Shown piece after piece: positions 36,419 to 48,510 of a stretch of DNA of 64,000 nt (position 1 is the first letter of the stretch; every line of letters begins with the position of its first letter). The stretch spans positions 38,370,527 through 38,434,526 of the forward strand of contig CM055104.1 of NCBI GenBank assembly GCA_029204225.1, in the 5' to 3' direction. The stretch comes from Diphasiastrum complanatum. Lineage: Eukaryota; Streptophyta; Lycopodiopsida; Lycopodiales; Lycopodiaceae. A program made the translations under genes and the position numbers. The notes below the pieces were generated by a model, which was not told the DNA's origin, searched no databases, and was given only the letters and a program-made list of their open reading frames with translations.

Positions 36419-38839
36419 TAGAGTAGCCCAGTTGGATAAGAGTGGTTGCTCGAATTTCAGCCATTGCAGAGAAGGATACCTATGAGCTACCTTGTGCTCC
36501 GATCTTGGCAAGGCCCAATGTGCTGATTTAGAGTGTCTATATTGTACATAATAAAAGCTAGCGCTATCAAATACCGTTGCAAAATATAAACCAATTGGTG
36601 GAATTTGATCATCCATGCATTCTCCATAGCCTATGTTGACTTTGGCATGTGTCATATGACAATAGTAGTTTGATCTAGGTGACTAGATATTCCTCAGGCA
36701 CACTATTCTTTAATTACCTGCCATCAATCTAGTTTACAAAGCTTTCAAAGTTTCCTAGATTTTGTGATAAAAAAATCACCTCTCCATTCTACCTCTTAAG
36801 TTTGTTAGATACTCTTGGAGAATGTGACTCCATCGTTGCCTCTATCTCCTATCTCTACTACCCTTTAGCATGGCATATCTGGTCCATTTTATTGACCTAA
36901 ACATTCTCATTATCTACTTTGCCTTGCAACATTTGTACTTGATTTCTTACCACCTCTCGCCACTTATCCAAAATGTCCCCCTTCACCAGAACCTATTTTG
37001 TTGCCTTATCTTCAAGGATCTTTCACATGCTCATTGTCTACTTTGCCTTGCAACGCTTGGTGCTTGATTTCTGACCACCTCTCTCCACTTCTCCGATTAG
37101 CACCATCTCAAGGGGAGCATGCAAAGGGTGGGTACTTGCTGAAAGAAGCTATCAAAGTTACAAAAGGCTCAAGAAGAAAAAATCATTGATGCTTTTTGGA
37201 TTTCAATCTGAGTATCTATGAGCTTTGACTTCCTTGCTAGAACATGAGTGTGAGAATTAGTCACGGGCTCCTTCATATACACTTTAGGTAGGATCTTAGA
37301 AGCCCGTTCCCACCAAAATGGGTCGGAACGATTTTTTGTGAGTTAAAAAAAAAATGTAAAACGACCCTGCTGGCCCGCGCATTCTGCATTTGCGTTTCAT
37401 CGATGACTGACATATTTTCTAATTTTACCTGTTGCTTCAAAAAGCAATTGCTTTCATGAAGAGATTGACATTCTTGCTTGAGATCGCCCTCTCCTGAATT
37501 CATCAAGAAAAGATGAATTGAATACTGAAGAATGGTCTATAATAATCTACAATGCAGCTCAGTCAAACTGACTATATAGCTGGAAACTGGGGCAATTGTT
37601 CTGGAACGCGTTCCGTTCCGGAACGCGGGCAACTAAGGGTAGGATTAAACCTTTCAGTCAATAAGGGATTGGATTCGATTCAAAATTCACTGCTCTTGAG
37701 CCTTTTCAATATTCTAGAGATCTTATGTAAAATGGGTGAGGTGTGTATTTATGGAGTTCGATTTCCTTGCAAAAACATGATTACGAGAAGCGATTTATGT
37801 GCTCTGTCACACACATTCTAGGCCTTGAAATTTGATAAAGAATTTGGATTCAATTCATCTCCCCCTCGCCCTTTTCAATATTCTAAAAATTTTCATTGTA
37901 AAAGGTGAGAAAAGTATGACTTGAATGGCTTTATGACCATTTTCTAGAAATTCTCCGCAACTACAGCACTTTAAGTGTCAAAATAGGCTAAAAATCCTGT
38001 TTGTAAAAATTCACTCAAACATCATAAAAACAACTTCACGCTCATAATTCATTTCATGCTACAGAATGTTGTGGTTAATAAATTCAACCAAATTCATTTA
38101 TGCAACAAAGTTGCTAGTGCTTATCTTAAATGTTAAGTAACTTGCTCATTTATGAGTTCATAAAAAAATATTAGACCATCATTGGTACTTGGCATCTCTA
38201 CTAGAAAAAAGAACTTTTCAGAGGTGCTCTGGCCTTTGAATGCTAAACCCTAAACCAAAAATAGACATTCAAACTACAAAAGTAAATAAATTACCAGTTG
38301 ATTACTCAAATAAAAAGAGGAACACAAGCCAACTAAGAACATCTTAACATGATGTGCAACATGGGTTTATGTAAATATCCTATGTGGGACCTTTCAGTGA
38401 ACAATGTAGTAGGATCAAAATTTGGATCTGTTTTAGAGTTGAAGATGGATGTGATGAGTTGCGAACATGATCAACTTTTATGATCCTTTCTAACTTGGCC
38501 CAAATGCCTCCTCTAATCTTAGATGCTCCATAAAACAGTTCCCAGGCAATTACAATTGAGGAGATTCAAATTCAGATTTGTATCAATTCAAAAAAGTTCT
38601 AAGGTTCCTGACTCCATCTCCTGCCAGTCAATTCCAAAAAACTACAAAAGAGCTGGGAATTTTCATAAACTAGTTGATGATTCAAATCTAGAACTTATTT
38701 GAATCGATTCAAAAGTAACAATTGAAAATTAAATCATGAAGGGCGGTGTGATTCATAAATATAAATAGTAGCAAGCTGCATAACATCAAACATTTATTAA
38801 GTTTTATTATTTTACAGATGTTCTAAAGAAATTCAAGAT
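36419..38839. other. Intergenic sequence downstream of AMT2
   Basis: A second diverged duplication (about 130 bp) is visible around 36895-37100, with CTACTTTGCCTTGCAAC and CCACCTCTC.CCACTT repeated. A CpG-rich palindromic stretch, GGAACGCGTTCC next to GTTCCGGAAC, lies at 37602-37624. No gene is supported. Confidence 0.45.
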
Positions 38840-39040
38840 ACAAGAATGCATGCTGGCATGAATTTTGTACACATGGTCCTCACTCTAATATTTCAAGGTT
38901 TTATGTTTCTACACTAACCTGTTTTACAAAATATTGTATAGAAATTTAGGGTATACGACTGCATGCTGGCATGAGTTTCTGTACACAGTCCTCACTCTAG
39001 AAATTCGAAGCTTATATTTCTACAGTGACCTGTTTGGATT
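38840..39040. repeat. Tandem duplication covering the AMT2 stop codon and 3' UTR
   Basis: The block 38840-38935 repeats 38945-39040: GCATGCTGGCATGA, TTTGTACACA, GTCCTCACTCTA and TTTCTACA.T.ACCTGTTT occur in both. The copy nearer the gene holds the last codons of AMT2, the other lies in the 3' flank. Confidence 0.8.
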
Positions 39041-40992
39041 GTGTCTCATAGACGGTTTCTTCATCGGATTTGATTCTTTCTTCCACACCATGCTTCGTCA
39101 TGTCAAACTTTTCCCCATCACCCCAAAGAGCATATGCCTCCTCTCCATGCACAGCATCATCTCCTACGACAAGTTGCTCATCTGGCATTCTCAGTGAAAC
39201 AAAAATCCCAATTACCACCAGTATGATACTTGTCACAACTATGTTCCAGCCAATGATGAAAAGGCCCCCCACAAGCTGCCTGCCAAACTGCTGACCACCG
39301 CCCGATCCATAAATAGCACCCCGAGAGTTTGTAACAACAAGAAAAAAGCTGCAAAGTGTTGGCTCTGCAAAAAGCCCCGTCAGCAATCCACCAAGGAGAC
39401 CTGCAACAGCATGGGTATGAAAGACCCCCAATGTGTCGTCAACTTTTTGAAACAGGCTCACTCTTTTATGGACCACCATCATGGTGAACCATGGTATGCT
39501 TCCAGATGCTATTCCCATTATAAGTGCTGCCCATCCTTGCACAACACCTGTAAAACACAGTAAAGAGGTGCGAATATGCATGGCAATTATCCAGATTTCA
39601 TGAGCGAGTGATCAGAATGTGAAAATGCAAACTCATACAGCGATCGTGAATACACATTTGGACGAGTATGCGCATCACCGCATCAAATTTTCAAATTCAG
39701 TAATATGCATATATATAGCAGAAGAAACAAGTAGTTTTTTCTAGTTTCTGGAGCATATGGCCAAGAAAACAGCTGGAAAATGTATGCATTTGGCAAATTG
39801 GAATTTCTTCAGATTGCTGACCAAAAACATTTTCAATCAAGAAAATTCATGGAGGTCTTTGAACTTCGAAACTTACTTCACTAATCCTGAGTTTATTCTT
39901 AAGTACTGTTTCGAAATTGTATCCTTCCCATGCCATATATGTGTAATACATTCTCTACATGCAGTGGACAAATCTACTACATTTCAACATCCAAAATAAA
40001 AGTTTAACTTTTCTTCTGATACATGATTCAAAGCAAGCTAATACTGAGAATGGAAAAGTAGCACATGTCTTACCTGCACCAGGAGTGATGCACACAAGGC
40101 CAGTTATCATACCCTGCACTGCACCAATTACTGAAGGCTTTCCAAACACAAGCACATCAATTATAGTCCAGGTAAGTAGACTGGCTGCAGCAGCGATGTT
40201 GGTGTTCAGGACAGCCATTGAAGCATCTATGTTAGCTGAATAAGGATCCCCCCCATTGAAGCCAGCCCAGCCCAGCCAGAGCAACCCAGCTCCAGCTAGA
40301 GTTAGAAGTATATTGTTTGGGGGAAATCTCTCCCTGTCCTTTGTCAACCTTGGGCCAACCCAGTAAGCAGCTGTGAAGCCAGCCACACCAGATGAGAGAT
40401 GGATCACATACCCACCAGAGTAATCAATCACCCCCCAATGGAACAGGAATCCACCCCCCCAAAGACTGAATGCCCCCACTGTGTATGAAAAGGTGAGCCA
40501 CAGGGGTACAAAGATCATCCACGCTAGAATGTTCATTCTGCCCAGTAGTGAGCCAGCCAACAGAATGAGAGTGATGGCTGCAAACACAAATTGGAAGTAG
40601 ACCATGGTGGCGATTGGGTAGGCAAGTTGCAACATAGGGGTTTCGATCATGCCGGCGTGCGCACCGTGCTTGAAATAGTGTGCAGTAGAGGGAAGAGTTG
40701 CCTGATCTACCAAATATTTCTGATACAGAGCAGGCCCTGCCTTGCCCCAGAGAGGCAAGAGCCTCTTGCCAAATGCCATCTTGTATGCCCAAGCAACCCA
40801 GCAGATGAGGACAGCAGCGAATGCATATAGAGCCATGAAGGCAGAGTTAACTGCCCACTTCTTCTTCACAATGCTGCCATACAGAATGACTAGACCAGGG
40901 ACACTTTGTAGTCCTACAAGTGTCGCAGCAGTCATCTGCCATGCATTGTCACCTTTGTCAAGCCACGTTGGGGTAACTGGAGTAACACTCAT
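39012..40992 (-). CDS. AMT2: Ammonium transporter, AMT2/MEP type
   Basis: Two exons, 40992-40074 and 39547-39012, flank a 526-bp GT-AG intron and give 484 residues, close to angiosperm AMT2 (about 475). The frame joins as GAG then VVQGW. AMT proteins are trimeric membrane channels importing ammonium, usually at the plasma membrane, with about eleven helices. Residues 1-30 ([20 protein letters not shown]) are AMT2-like rather than AMT1-like. The family signature [16 protein letters not shown] lies at 190-205. The twin pore histidines are H198 and H352 ([11 protein letters not shown]). The cytosolic tail [21 protein letters not shown] (436-456) is the AMT2 form of the regulatory C-terminus. The start [10 protein letters not shown] is chosen by alignment to AMT2 N-termini; an in-frame ATG lies at 41103. 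No damage is seen, so it is probably functional. Confidence 0.93.
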
Positions 40993-42618
40993 TGTGGCAA
41001 GCTGGAGTAAATGAGAGACTACACCGTCAAATGGCTTTGGCAACAGTGTCGGACGCAGCAGACAGCTAGTTGTATGTGAGTCCCATCTGCAAAGACCTGC
41101 CACAAGTTCTTATCAATCCTGCACAGGAACAGAGAAAAGCTTATTGCATAAACAATGGGTACTTGGTCAGGCTCTAACAGGTGGTAGCAGACATTTCTTC
41201 ATATTTTCTCTTCAAGCAGCTATTATGAGCTTACATACTCATACAGGAAGCTGTTGCAGATCAATCTAAAAGAAGTAACTGCAGCAGCAATAACACATGT
41301 ATAGTCAGATTTGTGCAATAAAACCTGCAGCCCCATTAAAAATTTAGGAAACAGACCACAACCCTTTTATCCAAGTCAATGAAATCAAAGAGACTCCGAG
41401 TTACAGCTACCTTCAAATAATTTTATGCCACAGTCATAACTACAAAGATTTCAACTGTTCAGCTTTCTTTAACTGTCAAGAAGCATTCGTTGAAGAAGGA
41501 AGATGGAAAGCAGACCTGTTCAAGTGGAACTAGCAGCAGGCCACCCTCCTCCATGAAGAAATTCTTCATCATATGCACTCTCAACCCAGCTGCTAATCAA
41601 GCTGAAAATACAAAATCTGGAAATAGGATCACTAAAAGGAATGAATGAGAGAGAGAGTGAGAGCCACACACCACGACACACCTTGGACTTTTGAGTGAGA
41701 GAGAGAGAGAGAGATGCAATAGCCACATGTGTGTTTTTGCCCACATGCACTGAAATCATTTGCATCCATTGCATCCATTATCTCAAAAGATGCACTGGCC
41801 ATTTGAAAGTCTCTCAAAACTTCTAGCTAACATGACCCACCACCACCACACACTCTTGCATGTTAATCATGGTGACTTATAGAAAACTCGGGTTAGATCT
41901 CGGCTCCAATGGAAGTGCATATCAAATGGAGGTTTACACATCTTTTCCCTACATCATCTCCAGCCTGCTACTCAGCTCATTCCACATCCCCAGGTTGGTG
42001 CACAGCAAGATTTTTGTTGCATGTGACCAACACATCTTTACATATACGCACACACACTCACACACACACCCCTTTTGGGATGCGTCATGTGCCTTAACCT
42101 CTTACGTTGTTTTATATTCTTTTGCATACTTACCCATGTCAGCATTTTTTAGCCAAGTCATCTGCCACACAGGGGACCTCACTTTTGTATGTGAAATGGG
42201 ATAAGGGCCTTCCTATTTTTTCATTGAGTTTATTCACAAATAGACATGCCCTACTAATATGTGTGAAAATACACTTATTAGCTGGCCACATGAATTATTT
42301 TTCAGCTAAATTTCTCGTAGATCTAAATGTGCACATTTCGGAGCTAAGCCAACTTCCTATATGTCAAAAAATAAAGCTCTTGGGATGTGCACAACTTCCA
42401 ATAACTCACTTAACTAGAGTGATAATTATTTAGCCAACATGCAAGAAAATCTAGTTCTTGTGTACCACATTGGAGAACCATGGTGATCATTAAGTGTTAA
42501 ACAACATCCAAGAAGCCAAAACAATAGCACACATGTGCAAAGCATGCACTTTGGGGGGCATGTTTTGAATTACACACTTTATAGTGGGCTCGCTTTTGAG
42601 ACGTTTAGCACAAAAATC

Positions 42619-42620
<2 letters not shown>
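40993..42620 (-). promoter_or_regulatory. AMT2 5' region, possible leader intron and promoter
   Basis: A leader intron is possible on the minus strand, from a donor AACAG/GTCTGC near 41518 to an acceptor TTTGCAG near 41090. CT-rich runs (41641-41715 on this strand) lie upstream, typical of plant leaders. The block ACACCTTGGACTTTT at 41679-41693, next to an (AG)n run, recurs at 55297-55350. An (AC)n-like run lies at 42047-42069. No TATA box was assigned. Confidence 0.35.

Positions 42621-42671
<51 letters not shown>
42621..42671. repeat. (GA)n microsatellite
   Basis: About 50 bp of uninterrupted GA. Confidence 0.97.
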
Positions 42672-42672
<1 letters not shown>

Positions 42673-43879
42673 CAAATTTTCAACCTTACCTTTGACTTTC
42701 TCACATGATTAAGAACACAATGACCTCAAATTAGGTGGTAATAAGTACTCCTTTTTTCTTGAATTTGCATTTCTCTCCCATTATACAAATGCTACTAGTC
42801 TCCATGTGCCTCAAGTGTGAACATGTTTTAACATTTATATATAGAAGCCTCAAGTGCAAATGAATTAGTGTATTCTTAACCAGTATGAATGTATTCTTCT
42901 CATAAGATAGTGAGTTCCAAGAAATAATTTATCATGATCACAAATGGAAGGAAACTTCTAATGTGTTCAAGGAATGAACAATTTGGTTTTGCATTTGCCA
43001 GCTTGATGGTTTGACGATAAAAAAAAGTATGATTTTAAAAGTAGTCATTTTGGCCCACAAAACACCAAAGTCAACCACAATAACATATATGATAACATGT
43101 GCATATTCTCAAACAATGGACCTTGCTTTATGGCTGAAGACTCTCTCTTTCTAAATGATGTGAAGTTGAGAAATAGTATACGCCTCCAAAAGAATATCAA
43201 GTCATATGCTCACCTAGAAGAGGACATTTGACATGTATTTGGAAACAATTCACCTTTAGGTTTGATGAATCTGTCTAGCTATATAGAATGAACTTGAAAA
43301 AGAGTGAACTCTTGGCATAGTTTATTTCCAAGGATGTTGACTTGTACAAATGGATGTTAGTGCCTTTCTCAACAAGGATATTATACATATCTTTGGTAGT
43401 AATTGTGAAATAGACCTTTTTGTTTGAGCTAATTTTACTTACATTTTTGAGAAAACTAATTGAAAATATACCCTTGGCATGTGTGGACGAGGTTGTATAA
43501 TGTGGTGGCATGTGTGGACGGGTTGTACAATGTGATGGCATGGTACTTCTAAATGCATAATGTGGCCAACGAAAGAGAAGATGACACTTGTATTGTAATC
43601 ACTTGCATTCTCAACTTGAAGCTAATGACAACAATTTATGTAATTTTCTTCAAATAAAAATACTTACAAATAAATAGAGGGATGAGCCTTTTGATGACCT
43701 ATGAGCAAGTAATAGAGTATTGACATATGCAAGAAGTTGTTACCGTTTTTTTTTACCTATGAGAGATATTTGAGCTTTATTAGTCTCGTTGATAAGTATA
43801 AGGAAATATCTATCTAGTGATAACTATAGCATGTAGTAAGGGATCGATCCTATAGGGAGGAAGGTGATATAGATGTTGA
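42672..43879. other. Intergenic sequence
   Basis: No gene is seen. A 31-33-bp tandem pair, GGCATGTGTGGACG..GTTGTA.AATGTG, lies at 43477-43540. Confidence 0.45.
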
Positions 43880-44492
43880 AACTCCATAACTGCCATGTAG
43901 GCTTGAGTGGACCTAGAGAGAGAGAGAGAGCATGAGCCCCACGTGGCAAGCCACATAGGTTTGCCACATGGAAAACCATGTATGGTTGGTACTTCCCATG
44001 TCATAAGCCACGTAAGACTACCATAGGCTTGTGTAGTAGGCCACATAAGCACGTCATAGATCTACTATCTGCCAATCATGTCGCAGGTTGCCACGTGGAA
44101 AGCCACATAGGTCTACCACGTGGCAAGTCCTGCAAGCTTAGGGTTTGCCATATGGCAAACCACGTAGGCTTCTATAGCAAGCCAACCAGGCTTTGCCACG
44201 TAGGCCTGAGTGGACCTAGAGAGAGAAATAGGTGGGCTAAACAGTTGTCACATGGCAAGCCACGTAGGCCTACGTGAGGCTTGTGTGGCTTGCCACATGG
44301 CCTACTATAGGCTTGTGTAGCAGGCCACATAGGCTTGCTATCTACCAAGCATGTCATAGGCTACCATGTGGCAAGTCACGTATGGTAACCACGTTGCAAA
44401 TAATAGTCTGCTATCTGCCAAGCATGTTGCACACTCCTATGTGACAAGCCACGTAGGTCTGCCACATGGCAAATCATGCAGGCTTGAGGTTT
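43880..44492. repeat. Complex GCCACGTAGGCTTGCCACATGG array, left part
   Basis: Degenerate copies of GGCAAGCCACGTAGGC and GCCACATGGCAAGCCA alternate through the stretch, with frequent near-palindromes such as GCCACGTGG. A landmark, GAGTGGACCTAGAGAGAGA, recurs at about 43907 and 44210, giving a higher-order period near 300 bp. Copia F interrupts the array at 44493. Confidence 0.8.
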
Positions 44493-45608
44493 TGTTGGAT
44501 TATTCTCCTTCCTACTAATCGACTAATCGGTTTTAATTCTCATTCATTGTTTATAATCTGTGAATTTTCCTGTGTTTTTATACAATCTGCAGAATTACAA
44601 GTGTTTTTATACATCTTGTAGAAATACATGGAGTTTGACAACAGTGTTGAGTTTTCTCTCTCTACAAAATCCGACAATGTTGCCTTTTGCCACAATCAGT
44701 CAACAATGTCAAAAATTACAAGTAAGATTACAGTGTAGTCTTTTTCGACACTCTTGTCAGGAATTACGTGTAAAAATGCAGTGTCGTCTTTTTTGTATTT
44801 TTTGTCTGTCAGAAATTATGTGTAAAAATGAAGTGTCGCATTTTTTGCATTTTTTAAAGTGTCTCAAATGTTAAGGAAATGACTTTGGCAAAGTGTGGGA
44901 CTACTTCAACGTTAAGGACGAGATTTTGCGACACTATCGCATTTTTTCAGAAGCTGACACTGTCGCCTGTAACAATTTACGTTCATTTCTACAAAGTGAC
45001 AGTTTACGTTTATTTATGCAGACAGATTGTTTACGGCCAATTGTCACCGCTTATCAACAATCAACGTCTGAGAAGGAACTGGATGAATGCCGGCGAACTC
45101 CAGCCAACTGGCAGTCGCATTCAATGACCTAATTACTTAGTATAAATCAACTGTTCATACATCTCATCAATTAACGAATCAATGTTGTGAATTGTGAAGG
45201 AGTTGAAAGTTATTACACGACGCTTCTTGCGCTTTCATCAAGCTGATCGTTCACAACTAGAAAGTATTGTAGATAGCTCTCTATCAAGCATTTGAGCTTG
45301 AACACTCTTGAGCATTCTAGCTCAATCTTTTAGAGTTTATTTTAGAGTTGCTATTGTGCTACTGCTTATCAACAGAGTTGCTTATTATTAGACTTATTCT
45401 CAGTTCCTCAGAGATAGCTTAGAGTGCACGGTTTCTATCCGCTATTGTTTTGCGCTCATTAGCATCTAATTTTGTTTTTCTAAATCAATACTATCTTCTT
45501 ATTGTGTTCAGTATGCCATCACTACTGCTTTGTTCGATTTTTTATAGGCGTAGTCATGCATTGGAAGTAGGAAGTTTTCGCTATTCCTTATCTATCCTAT
45601 TTTTGACA
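44493..45608 (+). repeat. 5' LTR of copia F
   Basis: 1,116 bp. It has three diverged ~52-bp repeats (44700-44860) with TGTAAAAATGCAGTGTCG cores, shared with the LTR remnant at 6.9 kb. The last 60 bp are repeated at 47318-47376, which identifies the 3' LTR remnant. Confidence 0.9.
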
Positions 45609-45620
45609 TGGTATCAGAGC
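45609..45620 (+). other. Primer-binding site of copia F
   Basis: TGGTATCAGAGC immediately after the LTR end TTGACA matches the initiator-Met tRNA 3' end. Confidence 0.92.
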
Positions 45621-45894
45621 ATTCTAACATTATATCAGAACATACTATTATAGTATCAGTGCTAGATCACTACTTCTTTATCTATATGTCACGGTATCAG
45701 ACTTGTGATCTCTATCAGGGCCTAGTACTATTTTGATAGAGCGAAAAGCTCTAATACTTGATATCTTTTGTGATATCAAATTGATATCATATTCTTCAGT
45801 TTCTTTCATCCTTTCAGTATCAGAGAATTGATTTCCTATTGTTGGCATCACTACATCTTAGCGTCATCGATACAATCGACAAACTAAGTTCCAG

Positions 45895-47140
45895 ATGGAT
45901 TCTCAAAGTAAAGCCGGTCTTATCAAGCTGAATGGATCCAATTATTATTTGTGAAAATTTAAGATGAAGACCTTGCTAATCACCAATGAGTTGTGGGATG
46001 TTGTTATAGGTATCGAAGCGAAACCTGAAGATGACATAGAAGACTCAAAATGGAAATCAAGGGATGGTAAAACTTTCGTGTTTATTATCCTCAATATATT
46101 AGATACTCAAATTGGACACATAGCTGAAGCTAAAACTTCGAAAGAAGTTTGGGACATCCTGAGCTCACGATATGATGTGAGAGACGTAACTACTAAGTTA
46201 CATCTACGAAGAAAACATTAGAGGAGTTTTGAGCTCCAAAAAGACCCTTTAAGAATTCGTGCAAGATGTAGTTTATATTATTGAAATATTATAGCACTAA
46301 TACTTTTGACTTGCCACAACTTTTTAATCATAGCCAGAATATCTCATGTAACATATCATTGGAAAGCCCTTGTTGAGCGCTTTCCAATGCACCAAACTTC
46401 GCTAAATTTCGACTTACCACTAAAAAGTTATGCCATTTTTAGTGTGGAATCAAAATGTGGATTCAAAAAGTTACGTTACGTAGATTTCAAATTTGAGTAA
46501 TTTGATTGGTCCATGTGTAAGAAAAAATTGAGAAAAAATATAAAAAGAATCTTTGCAAAGGGTCTTTTTTGGATTTAGAACTCCTCTAATGTTCTTCACA
46601 CTCAAGATGTCAAATGGTGATTCTCTTCATAATCATATTAACCAATTTAAGAATCTCTTGCAACAGATGGCCGTTGTCAGAGATCAGCATAGATGATCAA
46701 GATGCAATCATGACATTGCTTTCAAGCCTACCCTCTACATATGAGAAATGGGTGATGATCATCACAACCCACTCAGATTTAACTCTTACCAGAGTTACCA
46801 CTATGTTGTTGCAAGAAGACAATCAAAGAAGTCAGGACATTTCATCTACTTCCTCCTCTCATGCTCTATATGTCAACAAGGGCTTGAAACGATAGAAGCA
46901 AAAAAGCTCCAAGAAGGCTGCATCAAATCAAAAACAGACTCTTATCAAATCCACATTTGTCAAAGAAGAAGATGTTTTGCAGGTATTGCAAGTGCAATAA
47001 CCATGAGATCCAGGATTGCCGAATTCTCAAAGCGAAGAATGCAGCCAAGCAACCTAATCAACAAGCAAATACAGTTACAGCATCTCCTCAAGTCGAAATG
47101 GACGAAGGTGCTTTTATGGTCAAAGACAAATATCTTCTTA
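45895..47140 (+). pseudogene. Copia F gag, interrupted by a MITE
   Basis: Gag starts at ATG 45895 (MDSQSKAGLIKLNGSNYY), with a TGA at 45952 where related elements have Trp. It continues KMKTLLITNELWDV to SSRYDVRDVTTKLHLRRK, is interrupted by the MITE (46217-46590), and resumes TLKMSNGDSLHNHINQFK. After frame changes it reaches the zinc knuckle CRYCKCNNHEIQDC near 46980. It ends where LTR sequence begins. Confidence 0.88.
46217..46590. mobile_element. MITE inserted in copia F gag
   Basis: This 374-bp block interrupts the gag frame. Its ends are inverted: ATTAGAGGAGTT..GA.CTCCAAAAAGACCCTTT on the left and the complement of a similar stretch on the right (about 35 bp with a few mismatches). It has no coding capacity. 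TA or AT next to both ends may be part of the target site, so a Tc1/mariner-like or other superfamily cannot be decided. Confidence 0.75.
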
Positions 47141-47376
47141 TTGCGTTCAGTATGTGTTAGAATGCATGCATCTCTGTATTGCTTTTGTAACTAATAGAAA
47201 TTGTCTGAGAATTCAATACTTTATGTTTGGCTACGTAATCACTTAGTGTATAGCGATCTCAAAGTTAGTTGGTAAAGATTGAACATGATTTCCATCACTA
47301 TTGCTTTGTTCAATTTTGTAGTCATGCATTGGAAGTAGGAAGTTTCCGCTATTCCTTATCTATCCTATTTCCGACA
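47136..47376 (+). repeat. 3' LTR remnant of copia F
   Basis: The stretch starts ATCTTCTTATTG.GTTCAGTATG, matching 45492-45512. It is broken by about 137 bp of foreign sequence (TGTTAGAATG to GAACA) and resumes CCATCACTA to the LTR end at 47376. Confidence 0.75.
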
Positions 47377-48060
<684 letters not shown>

Positions 48061-48510
48061 AAGAGGAGTATCATTGTCAACACTCGAAACAGTGGCTGAA
48101 CCAACTACATCACTATGAACACCCTGCTGAACCTGCTCCAACTCACGAGGGAGAAGCCTCCTTCGCTCTTCTCCTCTGTTCTAATCTACTCTTGCTCTCC
48201 GACCCCTGGACTCCAACTCTGGCGTTCTATACATGGCATTGCCATGCACATGCTCTGGCGTGACAACTCCCCCTAAACTACCCACACCACCGACACTAGC
48301 AGTCAACATGTGCTCGACACTTTGCAAGTTTGAGACATAACTTGCGGTCGAATATGTCACCTCCTCAACGACACGACCTACAGGTGCAAGCGACAACGCC
48401 CTACGCACTACTTGTCGCTTCCTATTCAACCTCCTTCTTCTTGCAGACTGGCTCTCATTGTTTGGAGTGATGTATGAAGGATTGCTCCGCACACACTCGG
48501 GAGTGTCCAT
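48061..48510 (-). pseudogene. Second copy of the TPE..NPSY.TP..ESR repeat gene
   Basis: A 109-codon open frame starts MDTPECVRSNPSYITPNNES, followed by the basic stretch ARRRRLNRKRQVVRRAL, a linker VGRVVEEVTYST, and a second module TPEHVHGNAMYRTPELESR ending RRARVD. Order and spacing match the decayed copy at 1.6-2.1 kb. The short length, missing flanks and neighbouring repeats suggest an exon or a fragment captured in repeats. Function is unknown. Confidence 0.5.

Larger units (their letters stand above)
44493..47376 (+). mobile_element. Internally deleted copia element F
   Basis: The 5' LTR (44493-45608, TGTTGG to TTGACA) is followed by the primer-binding site, gag up to the zinc knuckle, then the last part of the 3' LTR ending CCGACA at 47376. 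A perfect 5-bp target duplication GGTTT (44488-44492 and 47377-47381) shows an original insertion into the CACGTAGGC array. Protease, integrase, reverse transcriptase, RNase H and most of the 3' LTR are deleted. Gag is related to that of copia C. Confidence 0.88.

Noticed and set aside
36420-36470. tRNA-like A box TAGCCCAGTTGG followed by GCTCGAATTTC, possible SINE or tRNA
   Set aside because: The two boxes are only about 25 bp apart, there is no anticodon arm, and neither the B box nor an acceptor stem is convincing.
37602-37624. Palindromic GGAACGCGTTCC next to GTTCCGGAAC as a regulatory operator
   Set aside because: It is a single short occurrence with no gene nearby, so no function can be supported.
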